Origin: Candidatus Zixiibacteriota bacterium
GTDB lineage: Bacteria; Zixibacteria; MSB-5A5; GN15; FEB-12
Length of the DNA stretch: 64,000 nt
Direction: 5' to 3'
Assembly (NCBI GenBank): GCA_024278935.1
Contig: JAJRSF010000048.1
Location: forward strand, 62,001 to 126,000
Shown: positions 46,023 through 54,590 of the stretch, one piece after another
Layout: every line of letters begins with the position of its first letter
Position numbering within the stretch: position 1 is the stretch's first letter
Program-made: the position numbers and the translations under genes
Notes under the pieces: model-generated
Told to the model about the DNA's origin: nothing
Seen by the model: only the letters and a program-made list of their open reading frames with translations
Database searches by the model: none

Positions 46023-47048
46023 TTACCTAAAATTTTGTACTGTTTCCACTACGGCTTGTACCGACTCAATCGGTGTCTTTGGCTGTATGCCATGCCCTAA
46101 GTTAAAAATTAATCTGTCTAAATTGTCAAAGTTTTGTAATTGTTGTAATGTTTTTTCTCTGGCATGTTCCGGTGTTCCGAATAAAACCGATGGGTCTAAA
46201 TTCCCTTGCACCGATTTATTTTTCAATACTGATGCTGCTTGATTTATATCCATGCGGTAATCAACGCCGACAACTTCGCAGTCGATTTCATTGACCAAAT
46301 CAAGATATGGAGCGAGATTGTTCACAAACATAATCCGAGGAACGTTTCTATCTTTGAGCTGTCCGAATATTTTGTTGGCAGGTTTTACCGTGAATTCATA
46401 AAAGTCATCACGTGATAAGATACCATCCCAGCTTCCGAACAACTGTACACAATCGGCACCGGCATTAATCTGTTCGTTTAAATAGCGACCTGTTATATCA
46501 GCAAGCATATCAAACAAATCAGTTGCTGCCTCACGGTAGGTATGCATGAATCTTTTTGGTTTATCAAATGCTTTTGAACCTTGTCCTTCAATCAAGTAAC
46601 AAGAGATTGTAAATGGAGAACCTGCAAAACCAATCAATGGAGTTTTTGGTAGAGCTTCTTTGATTGCTTTGATTCCATTAAGAGCAAATGAAAGTTCTTT
46701 TTTAATATCAAAGTCGTGTAGTTTTTTTATGTCATCAGGTGTTGAAATCGGGTCGGCAATTTTTGGACCACCTTGGTCCGGGAATGATACCGATGCACCT
46801 AATGGATCTAAAAATGTTAAGATGTCTGAAAATAAAATAGCAGCATCGAGATTAAATCGGTCAATCGGTTGCTTGACAACTTTTGTAATCAATTCGGGAG
46901 ATTGACATAGTTCTTTGAATGTTGCTTTTGAACGAACTTCAAGATATTCAGGAAGGTACCGTCCCGCTTGTCGCATAATCCAGATAGGAATAGCCCCGTC
47001 GTTTTTGCCGTAGCATGCCTTGATGAAATTGCTGTCGTTTAGTGCCAT
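46023..47048 (-). CDS. hemE: Uroporphyrinogen decarboxylase
   Basis: A 341-residue cytoplasmic TIM-barrel enzyme converting uroporphyrinogen III to coproporphyrinogen III. Signatures: IWIMRQAGRYLPEYLEVR at the start, AILFSDILTFLDPLG with the conserved Asp, GFAGSPFTISCYLIEG, CVQLFGSWDG and FNLGHGIQPKTP. Length is normal. Its ATG overlaps the hemL end by 10 bases, so translation is probably coupled. Confidence 0.96.
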   Translation of the reverse strand: MALNDSNFIKACYGKNDGAIPIWIMRQAGRYLPEYLEVRSKATFKELCQSPELITKVVKQPIDRFNLDAAILFSDILTFLDPLGASVSFPDQGGPKIADPISTPDDIKKLHDFDIKKELSFALNGIKAIKEALPKTPLIGFAGSPFTISCYLIEGQGSKAFDKPKRFMHTYREAATDLFDMLADITGRYLNEQINAGADCVQLFGSWDGILSRDDFYEFTVKPANKIFGQLKDRNVPRIMFVNNLAPYLDLVNEIDCEVVGVDYRMDINQAASVLKNKSVQGNLDPSVLFGTPEHAREKTLQQLQNFDNLDRLIFNLGHGIQPKTPIESVQAVVETVQNFR

Positions 47049-48346
47049 GAGTGTGCTTCCTGTCTGATAATACCTGCTAAAGTATTTGCGGCGTTGGATA
47101 ACATATTTTCAGGATGAGCTGCTGAGATAAAGCAGACTTCGTATCCTGATGGTGGGAAATAAATACCTCGGTTGAGAACTTTTTCGTGAATCCGATTATA
47201 ATGCGTGATACCTGCGTTGTTAATAGCAGATGCGGAGCGAGGAAGTTCCGGTTGAAAAACTAACCAGAAGATTGATGCTACTCCTGCGATATTTACTTTG
47301 CAGTCGCGAAGTTGTTCGGTGATGTCTGTGACAAACCGACGATTATTCTCTTCGAGTTTTTTATAGATAGTTCCATCTTCAAGTTTCTTAAGTGTCGTAT
47401 AACCGGCAACAATCGCAAGAGGATTCCCCGATAGAGTACCTGCTTGATAGACAGGTCCGAGTGGTGAGAGCATGTCCATAATATCTGCTCTTCCACCGAA
47501 TGCACCAACCGGCATTCCGCCACCGATAATTTTTCCATAGGTAAGTAAGTCTGGAGTGATGCCGTAGTAAGCTGCCGCTCCGCCAAATCCTAAACGGAAA
47601 CCAGTGATGACTTCATCAAAGATGAGTAAGGCACCATGTTTTTCTGATAAGGCACGGATCAGTCTGATGTAGTCGTGTCGTTGAATCAACAAACCATTGT
47701 TGGCAGGGATCCCTTCAATAATAACTGCAGCAAGTTTGTCGCCATGCTCAGCAAAAAATGTTTCGAGTGCTTCTTCATCGTCTAATGGAAGTACTGCTGT
47801 TTGTGATGTAATAGATTCCGGTACGCCAGCCGATGATGGTGTTCCAAAAGTAGCGAGTCCTGAACCGGCAGCAACTAAGAGATGGTCAGAATGTCCGTGG
47901 TAGCAACCGTCAAATTTTAAGATCAAGTCACGTCCTGTAAAACCGCGAGCAAGTCTGATTGCCGACATGACCGCTTCGGTACCTGATGACACAAAGCGAA
48001 TTTTTTCGACAGGTTCAACATTGTCAACGATGAACTGAGCTAAGTTGAGTTCATGCTCGGTTGATGTGCCATAGGTCATTCCATCTTCGCACTGGTCTTG
48101 AACCGCCTTGACAACATCCTTGTCAGCATGTCCTAATATTAGCGGTCCCCAGGAGGATGAGAAATCTATGTATGAGTTGTCGTCAACATCGGTTATATAA
48201 GCACCTTCACCTTTTTTAATAATACGAGGTGTGCCACCTACCGATTGAAAAGCACGCACCGGAGAATTAACTCCGCCGGGTGTGACGAGTTCAGCTTTTC
48301 TAATTATTTCTTTTGATTTATCTGTCTTAAGCATTATGCCATCCAT
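47039..48346 (-). CDS. hemL: Glutamate-1-semialdehyde 2,1-aminomutase
   Basis: A 435-residue PLP enzyme of the class III aminotransferase fold making 5-aminolevulinate from glutamate-1-semialdehyde. It shows TPGGVNSPVRAFQSVGG, SSWGPLILGHA, FVSSGTEAVMSAIRLARG, KFDGCYHGHSDHLL, LIFDEVITGFRLGFGG and the PLP lysine in YGKIIGGGMPVGAFGG. ATG 48346 overlaps the hemB stop by 20 bases; the inner ATG 48334 (4 codons later) would also do. With hemA it defines the C5 route to heme. Confidence 0.96.
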   Translation of the reverse strand: MDGIMLKTDKSKEIIRKAELVTPGGVNSPVRAFQSVGGTPRIIKKGEGAYITDVDDNSYIDFSSSWGPLILGHADKDVVKAVQDQCEDGMTYGTSTEHELNLAQFIVDNVEPVEKIRFVSSGTEAVMSAIRLARGFTGRDLILKFDGCYHGHSDHLLVAAGSGLATFGTPSSAGVPESITSQTAVLPLDDEEALETFFAEHGDKLAAVIIEGIPANNGLLIQRHDYIRLIRALSEKHGALLIFDEVITGFRLGFGGAAAYYGITPDLLTYGKIIGGGMPVGAFGGRADIMDMLSPLGPVYQAGTLSGNPLAIVAGYTTLKKLEDGTIYKKLEENNRRFVTDITEQLRDCKVNIAGVASIFWLVFQPELPRSASAINNAGITHYNRIHEKVLNRGIYFPPSGYEVCFISAAHPENMLSNAANTLAGIIRQEAHSWH

Positions 48347-49307
48347 TTGTTAAAATATCCCGTAAATGATATGTAAGAATTATCGATGCTCCCGCTCTTG
48401 TGATTGCGGTCAAGTTTTCGATTACCATTATGTTTTCATCTGCTAAATTTTCTTTTGCTAATAATTTTACTGCGGTGTATTCTCCTGAAACATTGTAGGC
48501 AGCAATCGGAAGAGAAGTGTTTTGGCTGAAGTCTGAGATAATATCAAGGTACGCCATAGCAGGTTTAACCATGACAATATCAGCACCTTCGGCTTCATCG
48601 AGTTCAAGTTCTGTCATTGCTTCGGAACGGTTTCTGAAATCCATCTGGTAGCCTTTGCGGTCGCCTTTGCCCGGGGCAGAGTTAGCGGCGTTTCTGAAAG
48701 GACCATAATACGATGATGAATACTTGGCGGAGTATGCCATGATAAGTGTATTTTTAAAATCGTTCTGCTCAAGAGTCGTTCGTATTGCTCCAACCCGACC
48801 GTCCATCATGTCCGATGGTGCCACTATGTCGCATCCTGCTTGGGCAAGTCGTAATGCCATTATCGAAAGAATCTCTGCTGACTTGTCATTGTTGATAACA
48901 TCATGTTCGCTCACGCCACAATGACCTGTGTTGGTGTAAGCACAAAGACAAACATCGGCACCGATAAGTAAGTCGTTGCCAAATTGTTTTTTGAGCTCTT
49001 TGACCGCCTGGATAACAGGGTTCTTGTTGTCGGTAGCAGTTGATGCCAAGGCATCTTTTCTGTCGGTCACTCCGAAGAGCATTATATTGTTGATACCAAG
49101 TTTTAAGTCGGCTTCGATTGATTTTGTCAACGAATCAGCTGACTCACGGTAGATACCCGGGAGACCGTCGATTTCATCTTTTGTATTCGTTCCATCGCAG
49201 ACAAAATATGGTTGTATAAGACGATTCACATTGAGAGTTGTCTCGGCGACTAACTCACGAGTAAGGTTGTTTTGTCTTAAGCGTCTTGGTCGTGAAAATA
49301 GTTCCAT
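48327..49307 (-). CDS. hemB: Delta-aminolevulinic acid dehydratase (porphobilinogen synthase)
   Basis: A 326-residue enzyme condensing two 5-aminolevulinates into porphobilinogen. It starts FSRPRRLRQNNLTRELVAET and has LIGADVCLCAYTNTGHCG, APSDMMDGRVGAIR, the first Schiff-base Lys in AYSAKYSSSYYGPFR and the second in MVKPAMAYLDII. The cysteines in DVCLCAYTNTGHCG suggest a zinc-type active site. ATG 49307 shares its A with the TAA that ends hemD (TAATG), so it is translationally coupled. Confidence 0.96.
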   Translation of the reverse strand: MELFSRPRRLRQNNLTRELVAETTLNVNRLIQPYFVCDGTNTKDEIDGLPGIYRESADSLTKSIEADLKLGINNIMLFGVTDRKDALASTATDNKNPVIQAVKELKKQFGNDLLIGADVCLCAYTNTGHCGVSEHDVINNDKSAEILSIMALRLAQAGCDIVAPSDMMDGRVGAIRTTLEQNDFKNTLIMAYSAKYSSSYYGPFRNAANSAPGKGDRKGYQMDFRNRSEAMTELELDEAEGADIVMVKPAMAYLDIISDFSQNTSLPIAAYNVSGEYTAVKLLAKENLADENIMVIENLTAITRAGASIILTYHLRDILTNGWHNA

Positions 49308-49602
49308 TATATATACTCCAAAACAGATTCAATTTCTGGTTTATCCAATAAAATATTTGTTTTCCAATTATTGTTCTCGATAGCATCTTTGGTAGTCTTG
49401 CCAATAGCAATTAGTTTTGCCTTGGGTGAACCAAATTGTTTTTTGTATGAGCGAACTGAAGATGGTGCTGTAAAGAGAATGTAATCACCATCAGTTAATA
49501 TTTCAACTTCTGAACTACTGATTTCTTTCTCTTGAGATTTATAACTTATAAGTTCGTTATATGAAATTTGTGTTTGTGCTAAAAAGTCTCTTGCACTAAA
49601 AT
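49307..49602 (-). CDS. hemD: Uroporphyrinogen III synthase, C-terminal part in the -1 frame
   Basis: Directly after the stop of the N-terminal part, the -1 frame continues INFSARDFLAQTQISYNEL, then YILFTAPSSVRSYKKQFG and LIAIGKTTKDAIENNNW to a TAA at 49307-49309 that overlaps the hemB start (TAATG). TAPSSVRSY and the IGKTT segment are the standard HemD second-domain motifs (usual FTSPSAV and IGxxTA). This part has no start codon or binding site of its own, so it needs frameshifting, slippage or a corrected sequence to be used. Confidence 0.8.
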
Positions 49603-49998
49603 TTATTTTTTTGCGCGAACGTATAAAATTTCAAGTTTTTGAGTTTGATATTCAGATGAAAATTCTTCAAACAAAAGTTTGCCATACGCTTGAGATGGTT
49701 GGAAATCAATCTCCAAATTATAAGAACGGATTGCATCGGCAGTTTTTTCTCCAACTACAGCAATCTTAACATCTTTAGGAATAGCATCTTTTGCCTGCTT
49801 AAAAAATGTATGCACGCCATTGGTAGATGAGAAAAAGAGCCAGTCATACTTTGTCAAATTTGGAATTTGAGTTTCATCATTGAGAAGAGATATTATTTCA
49901 GTTACAGGAAGAGGTACAATATTAATGTTTTTCATCTCTGCTTTTTGACGTAAAGATTCCAACTGATTTTTATCTCTTGTGATTCCAAGGTTGCGCAT
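49603..49998 (-). CDS. hemD: Uroporphyrinogen III synthase, N-terminal part (ends at an A7 slippery site)
   Basis: The first 131 residues of HemD: MRNLGITRDKNQLESLRQKA, WLFFSSTNGVHTFF and IAVVGEKTADAIRSY, the first of the two HemD lobes and the start of the linker. The frame ends GCA AAA AAA TAA (49603-49614). The A_AAA_AAA heptamer in frame, followed at once by a stop, is the canonical form of a bacterial -1 slippery site; a -1 step there, or one more A, restores a 230-residue HemD. It cyclises hydroxymethylbilane to uroporphyrinogen III. It lies 7 bases after hemC in the heme operon. Confidence 0.85.
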   Translation of the reverse strand: MRNLGITRDKNQLESLRQKAEMKNINIVPLPVTEIISLLNDETQIPNLTKYDWLFFSSTNGVHTFFKQAKDAIPKDVKIAVVGEKTADAIRSYNLEIDFQPSQAYGKLLFEEFSSEYQTQKLEILYVRAKK

Positions 49999-50005
49999 GA
50001 TTGAC

Positions 50006-50911
50006 CTATTTCAATTTCTCAAATGCTTCGTTGACGATATCTTCAATATTGGAACCTGTAATGTCTGCTGTTCTAGGCTCGACCCATTGGTCATTTTCTA
50101 AAACACCAAGGACAGCTTTCAGACGATAAGAATCACCGTTAACTTCTGAGTAAACACCAAGTGGCAAAGTACATCCTAATTCATATTTTGCCAGTAGCCC
50201 ACGTTCTAGACTGGCTGATTTAGCATCGGTTTCATTATTCATTTTAGAAATAACAGCTTCAACTTCAGGGAGGTCATCACGGATTTGAATTCCTAAGATA
50301 CCTTGAGCAGGAGCAGGAAGGAAAATCTGCGGGTTGAGTTCAAGAGCAACGAGGTCAGAAACATCCAGCTCTAAACGTTTCACGCCTGCAGCAGCAATCA
50401 TGATCGCATCGTAGGCACCTTCGCGAAGTTTATTTATCCGAGTCGGTACATTACCGCGTAAATCTTTGATCTCGAGTTTACTATTGTATTGGGCAATTTG
50501 ACATTTACGTCTGTTTGACGATGTACCAATAATACCGCCATCTTTAACAGGCAGGACACCTTCGCCGGTATGAGATTCTTTCCGAATCAAAAGCATTTCA
50601 CGACTGTCAGCACGATAACCGACTGCACCAAGTTTGAGAGGTGTCGGTTGGGTCGTCATCAAATCTTTGAGTGAATGAACAGCCAGGTCGATTTCTTTTG
50701 CGAGGAGTGCTTCTTCAAGTTCCTTTGTGAAAAATCCTTTACCTTCCATTTTATCAAATGAAAGATTTGTAATTTTATCGCCGGTTGTTTTTATTATTTT
50801 AATTTCTACGGTACAGTTGAGTTCGTCTGTTAAAATATCTTTTATAAAATTTGCTTGGTATAAGGCTAAGTCGGATCCTCGGGAACCAATTACAAGATGT
50901 TGTTTATTCAT
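50006..50911 (-). CDS. hemC: Porphobilinogen deaminase (hydroxymethylbilane synthase)
   Basis: A 301-residue cytoplasmic enzyme polymerising four porphobilinogens. Family landmarks: LVIGSRGSDLALYQANFI at the start, DLAVHSLKDLMTTQP with the catalytic Asp region, GTSSNRRKCQI, DLRGNVPTRINKL, and the cofactor-attachment Cys in YELGCTLPLGVY. ATG overlaps the hemA TGA (ATGA, 4 bases), consistent with coupled translation. Product feeds HemD just downstream. Confidence 0.96.
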   Translation of the reverse strand: MNKQHLVIGSRGSDLALYQANFIKDILTDELNCTVEIKIIKTTGDKITNLSFDKMEGKGFFTKELEEALLAKEIDLAVHSLKDLMTTQPTPLKLGAVGYRADSREMLLIRKESHTGEGVLPVKDGGIIGTSSNRRKCQIAQYNSKLEIKDLRGNVPTRINKLREGAYDAIMIAAAGVKRLELDVSDLVALELNPQIFLPAPAQGILGIQIRDDLPEVEAVISKMNNETDAKSASLERGLLAKYELGCTLPLGVYSEVNGDSYRLKAVLGVLENDQWVEPRTADITGSNIEDIVNEAFEKLK

Positions 50912-52179
50912 ACCGCTTCCTTGTTAGATGAATTATCTAGTTTTTCAAAATTAAGATTTGTTTGCGCTTGAGCCATTCTTTCAGAAAGAACCTTGGATGG
51001 TTGAAAGGAGGCATTACTTATAAGTTTTGTTACTAAGCTTTTTATCGCATTTTGTTCTTTGTCATTAAGTGAAGTAACTTTCTTTTTAAAGAGATCATCC
51101 ATCGCATTGTGAGCAAGTTGGATAGATTCTTTAAACGATGTATGGAAAATTGGCTTGATAGAAACTTCGAGTTGAGAACTGACAAATTTATAGACAGCGT
51201 CTTTGATAATATTATTTGCTTTGCCTGCTTCGACAAATTTTTTCCGAAGGTTGCCGTTTGCTTTAGTCTTTAGTACAGGGATATCAATAAGTGTGATCTG
51301 CTCATGGCAGGTTATGTCATCAGAAAAATCGCGGGGGATAGCTAAGTCGATTGCTAATACAGGTTGAGAAATTTTTGGAAGTTTGTCAGCAAAGTCTAAA
51401 TCAAAAATCGCGTGCTGACAGGCTGTTGCCGAGGCAATAGCATATACTTCTTGTGGGTTTGCTTTGAAGTCTTTTAATGAAATCGAACTTCCACCAAACT
51501 CTTCTACAAATTTATCCGCTTTTTCAACTGTACGGTTAACAAAAAGTAGATTACCTAAATTTGCTTTGGTGATGTATCGGGCAAATTTTGTTGTCATTTC
51601 ACCGGCACCAACTAAGGCGATTGTTTTATCCTTTTGACCGGCAAGATGATTTTTAATTTCTTGAGCAGCGAGTGATGCCATCGATTGATGACCGTTACCG
51701 ATTGTAGTTTCTCGTTTAATCTTTTTAGAAACGGTAAGAGCTTCATCGGCTAATTTGTGTAAATAGAATCCAACATGTCCGGCAGCGAGAGCATCTTGAT
51801 AGGCATCTTTAAATTGTCCGGTAATTTGTGTTTCACCAACAACTAATGATTCCAGAGATGAGACCGTGCGGAAAAGATGAGTGATTGCTTCTTTGTCGGT
51901 GAAGTGGTAAAAATCATTTGGGAAAAAATTGAGATCGGAACCATCAGAGAAAAAGAAATCAATCAAACGATGCAGGATACGGCTATCACTTGACGGTTCG
52001 TTGAGGGTGTAAATTATTTCTACTCTGTTGCACGTGGAAAGATAAATAAGTTCATCTAACCCGAGAGCATCTTTGAGTTCATTTATTCTTTCAGCTTTAC
52101 AATCTCGATCGATTGTAATCTTTTCGAGGAGCTTCATATTCTGTTGCCAAATCGATGTGCCTATTATTCCGAATTCCAT
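50908..52179 (-). CDS. hemA: Glutamyl-tRNA reductase
   Basis: A 423-residue NADPH-dependent enzyme, the first committed step of C5-pathway tetrapyrrole synthesis. Features: the active-site Cys in YLSTCNRVEIIYT (near residue 50), LVVGETQITGQFKDAY, the Rossmann motif IALVGAGEMTTKF and a C-terminal dimerisation helix bundle. It is the first gene of the nine-gene heme operon. The ATG follows AGGACAAATT. Substrate is glutamate-charged tRNA. Confidence 0.96.
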   Translation of the reverse strand: MEFGIIGTSIWQQNMKLLEKITIDRDCKAERINELKDALGLDELIYLSTCNRVEIIYTLNEPSSDSRILHRLIDFFFSDGSDLNFFPNDFYHFTDKEAITHLFRTVSSLESLVVGETQITGQFKDAYQDALAAGHVGFYLHKLADEALTVSKKIKRETTIGNGHQSMASLAAQEIKNHLAGQKDKTIALVGAGEMTTKFARYITKANLGNLLFVNRTVEKADKFVEEFGGSSISLKDFKANPQEVYAIASATACQHAIFDLDFADKLPKISQPVLAIDLAIPRDFSDDITCHEQITLIDIPVLKTKANGNLRKKFVEAGKANNIIKDAVYKFVSSQLEVSIKPIFHTSFKESIQLAHNAMDDLFKKKVTSLNDKEQNAIKSLVTKLISNASFQPSKVLSERMAQAQTNLNFEKLDNSSNKEAV

Positions 52180-52489
52180 AATTTGTCCTAATGTTTCTCA
52201 ATTCGTTTAAATGATTAGTCCCAATTAACTTAAAAAGATAAGAACATTGTCAGATTAGTGTCATCGCTTGTGAAAAAAAGAACAAATATGCTATTTGTTT
52301 TCTCATAAGTCTGTTAATCGTAGAGTTTCTGTAAGGGACAGTAGGACAACAAGATAAGCGTTTATGGAAAGCTATCGTTAGCATAAATGTGGATAATAAG
52401 GTTATTGTAGTTATGTTATACTAAATAGTAATGTATTAAATTTGAAAAATAACTGTCTTGTGCTTAAAATAGGAAGTTAATGAGAAGGA
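52180..52489. other. Promoter region of the heme operon
   Basis: A 310-base AT-rich gap between the thioredoxin-fold/TPR gene and hemA, both on the minus strand. It should contain the heme promoter, but I see no sure consensus, no recognisable riboswitch and no strong terminator for the upstream operon. Confidence 0.4.
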
Positions 52490-53617
52490 TTAAGGAGCCG
52501 GAAATAGTATCTCAAGAGCGGTCATGTATGACTGCAAAGCATCTACAGTATCAGAACTTTCAAGATATATCTGACCAAGATAAAAATATGGTTTTGGGTC
52601 TCGCTGATTTAGTTCCTGGGCTATTTTGAGGTTTGCCAGTGCGTTGCCACTATCACCTAAAGCAGAATAACAGAGCGCCAAATTTAACAGAGCAGGGGTA
52701 AAAAATTCATCCAACGAGAGGGCTCGGTTTGTTGCGGTCATCGCCGAATCAATCTGCTTGTTCGCATAATAGACCTCACCGATTCCACTCCAGGCAGCTA
52801 CGAAAGTAGAATCTAATTCGACAGCTTTTTTATAGTTTGCAAGTGCTTTTTCATTCTCTTGTAAGGCTTTGTAAATCTCACCCATCAAACTGTATGGAAC
52901 AGGGAAGAGCGAATCATTTTCTACAGCGATTGCAACGTTTGATAAGGCTCGTTCATACATTCGTTTATTATTTAGATTCAACGCGAGGTTATAATATCTG
53001 GATGCTTTTATTTTTGGAATGTATCCTTTTTTCATAATCATAGTTGTGTCAGCTAATTCTTTTTTACCAAGCAAAACATCAATCGAATCAATAATCAAAT
53101 CATGAGTCGTCAACGAAAATCCTGCCGGTCCAAATCGTATCACACCTGTTGTATCTGTAATGGCAGTCGATGGAACCGCGATAACGCCAAATTGGTAAAA
53201 TATCTCCAGATTATGATCGATGATGACCGGGAAAGGAAGTTCCATCTCTTCAGATAATCTTAATATCGTATCTTTTGTTACCGGAGAAATCTTTTGCCCC
53301 TCAACATTTACGGCAATGATTTTGAAACGGTCATTCGGATACATCAAGCAGATTTCTTTGAGAGCTTTTAATTCTTCCAACGAACGTCTTGACCAAGTCG
53401 ACCAAAAGACAATAATTATCATATTGTTATCTTTTAAAACTGATTCAGATGAAACTGTTTCACCAGTCCGTATATCAATACTTTCAATAGTTGGAAGTTT
53501 CATACCTTCATGTAAATACTTAAATGCAGCAGTTGCCGACGGGACAAATAAGACCGCAATAAGTAAGATTAAGAAAAAACTTTTAGACTGTTGTATGATA
53601 TAAAATATTGTCCGCAT
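52490..53617 (-). CDS. Exported thioredoxin-fold protein with TPR repeats; CxxC replaced by SxxS
   Basis: A 375-residue protein with an N-terminal signal or anchor (FFLILLIAVLFVPSATAA, about 14-31), a TlpA/AhpC-like thioredoxin-fold domain (about 36-185: VFWSTWSRRSLEELKAL, FGVIAVPSTAITDTTG with the cis-Pro) and four or so TPR repeats (about 205-370: ALANYKKAVELDSTFVAAW). In TlpA/ResA the motif is W-C-x-x-C; here it is W-S-R-R-S, so both redox cysteines are serine and disulfide exchange is excluded. It probably acts as a periplasmic binding or scaffold protein. Its ATG overlaps the TAA of the preceding TPR gene, and a multiheme cytochrome is upstream, so a role in cytochrome assembly or respiration is plausible but unproven. 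Confidence 0.85.
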   Translation of the reverse strand: MRTIFYIIQQSKSFFLILLIAVLFVPSATAAFKYLHEGMKLPTIESIDIRTGETVSSESVLKDNNMIIIVFWSTWSRRSLEELKALKEICLMYPNDRFKIIAVNVEGQKISPVTKDTILRLSEEMELPFPVIIDHNLEIFYQFGVIAVPSTAITDTTGVIRFGPAGFSLTTHDLIIDSIDVLLGKKELADTTMIMKKGYIPKIKASRYYNLALNLNNKRMYERALSNVAIAVENDSLFPVPYSLMGEIYKALQENEKALANYKKAVELDSTFVAAWSGIGEVYYANKQIDSAMTATNRALSLDEFFTPALLNLALCYSALGDSGNALANLKIAQELNQRDPKPYFYLGQIYLESSDTVDALQSYMTALEILFPAP

Positions 53618-54129
53618 TATTTCCCTTTTACAAGCGCTCGTTCTAGTCCGTGTTTTAAGTATTCAATCGCTTTGGTTGTGTCGTTCATATGCAGATAGGT
53701 GATACCACGAAGGTAGAGTGTCTCGGGTTCTCGTGGTTTGATTCTTAATATTGCATCAAGCAGTTCAGCAGAAGCCTCGAAATCTTTCTGCTCTATTTTA
53801 ATTCGGGAAAGGAGTATTTTTATTCTGGTAGATAATGGTGCGACATCTGACCCTTGGCTGAGAACTGAATCGGCGAGAGTCGTATCGGCATTTTCTATAT
53901 GGATCAATCCGAGATAATAATATGCATCCGGGTTTTTTGGGGCAAGTGTCAAAAGGGAATCTATATATAACGAAGCTGAATCAAGTTGATGATTATTAAA
54001 GTACGCGATAGATTTTTTTAAATAAAGGCGTACATTTTTTCGTTTTGCACGTTTTTCTTCTTTTGTCATTTCTTGAGCTTGCACAGCACAAGAAAACAGA
54101 AGAATGATTACTAATAGTTTTTTTAGCAC
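53617..54129 (-). CDS. Exported TPR-repeat protein
   Basis: A 170-residue protein with a signal peptide (MLKKLLVIILLFSCAVQAQ, cleaved near QAQ) and about three tetratricopeptide repeats (SIAYFNNHQLDSASLYIDSL, DAYYYLGLIHIENADTTLA, ETLYLRGITYLHMNDTTKA). It should be periplasmic and serve protein-protein contacts. Its stop overlaps the start of the thioredoxin-fold/TPR gene, and it begins 14 bases after the cytochrome end, so the three genes form one operon. Confidence 0.85.
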   Translation of the reverse strand: MLKKLLVIILLFSCAVQAQEMTKEEKRAKRKNVRLYLKKSIAYFNNHQLDSASLYIDSLLTLAPKNPDAYYYLGLIHIENADTTLADSVLSQGSDVAPLSTRIKILLSRIKIEQKDFEASAELLDAILRIKPREPETLYLRGITYLHMNDTTKAIEYLKHGLERALVKGK

Positions 54130-54143
54130 TCAAATTACCTAAG

Positions 54144-54467
54144 TTATTTATTACGATTATACTCTTTTGGAGAATGACAGCCTACAACACAGCTTCCGCC
54201 ATTTTCTAATTTAGTAAATGTAACCGGTAATTCCCAACTAATTTTTCCAAATGGGACAGATTCTCTGATATGTTTTGCCTGAGATGATGCGTGTACCTGA
54301 TGACAGGCTTTACAACTTCTGCCTTTTTTATCCTTGTTTACGTGAAGAAAATGCATATTTACGTCGCCATCACGGAAATCTGTCAAGGTTGTAGTATTTT
54401 CATCTAGAGCTAAATCTTTATTGTGGCATTGGAAACAGATAGCATAATTGTCGGTATCATATGGCAT
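54144..54467 (-). CDS. Multiheme cytochrome c, 3' part
   Basis: The frame is open from 54590, directly after the premature TAA, and carries CNACHDPHG before the first ATG at 54467, then CFQCH, CKACH and CVVGCH (a C-x3-CH variant). It thus adds four more heme sites to the upstream part without a frame change. Without a signal peptide it cannot be exported on its own, so as a separate product it would not receive heme. It ends 14 bases before the TPR gene. Confidence 0.75.
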   Translation of the reverse strand: MPYDTDNYAICFQCHNKDLALDENTTTLTDFRDGDVNMHFLHVNKDKKGRSCKACHQVHASSQAKHIRESVPFGKISWELPVTFTKLENGGSCVVGCHSPKEYNRNK

Positions 54468-54590
54468 ATAGAACTCAGATGGGAAATTATTCCGTAAAAT
54501 TCGGAAATATTCAGAACCGTGAGGGTCGTGACAAGCATTACAGTCACCTTCTTTGGCAGGGCCATGTTTATGTTCTTGGGCATTTACAAA

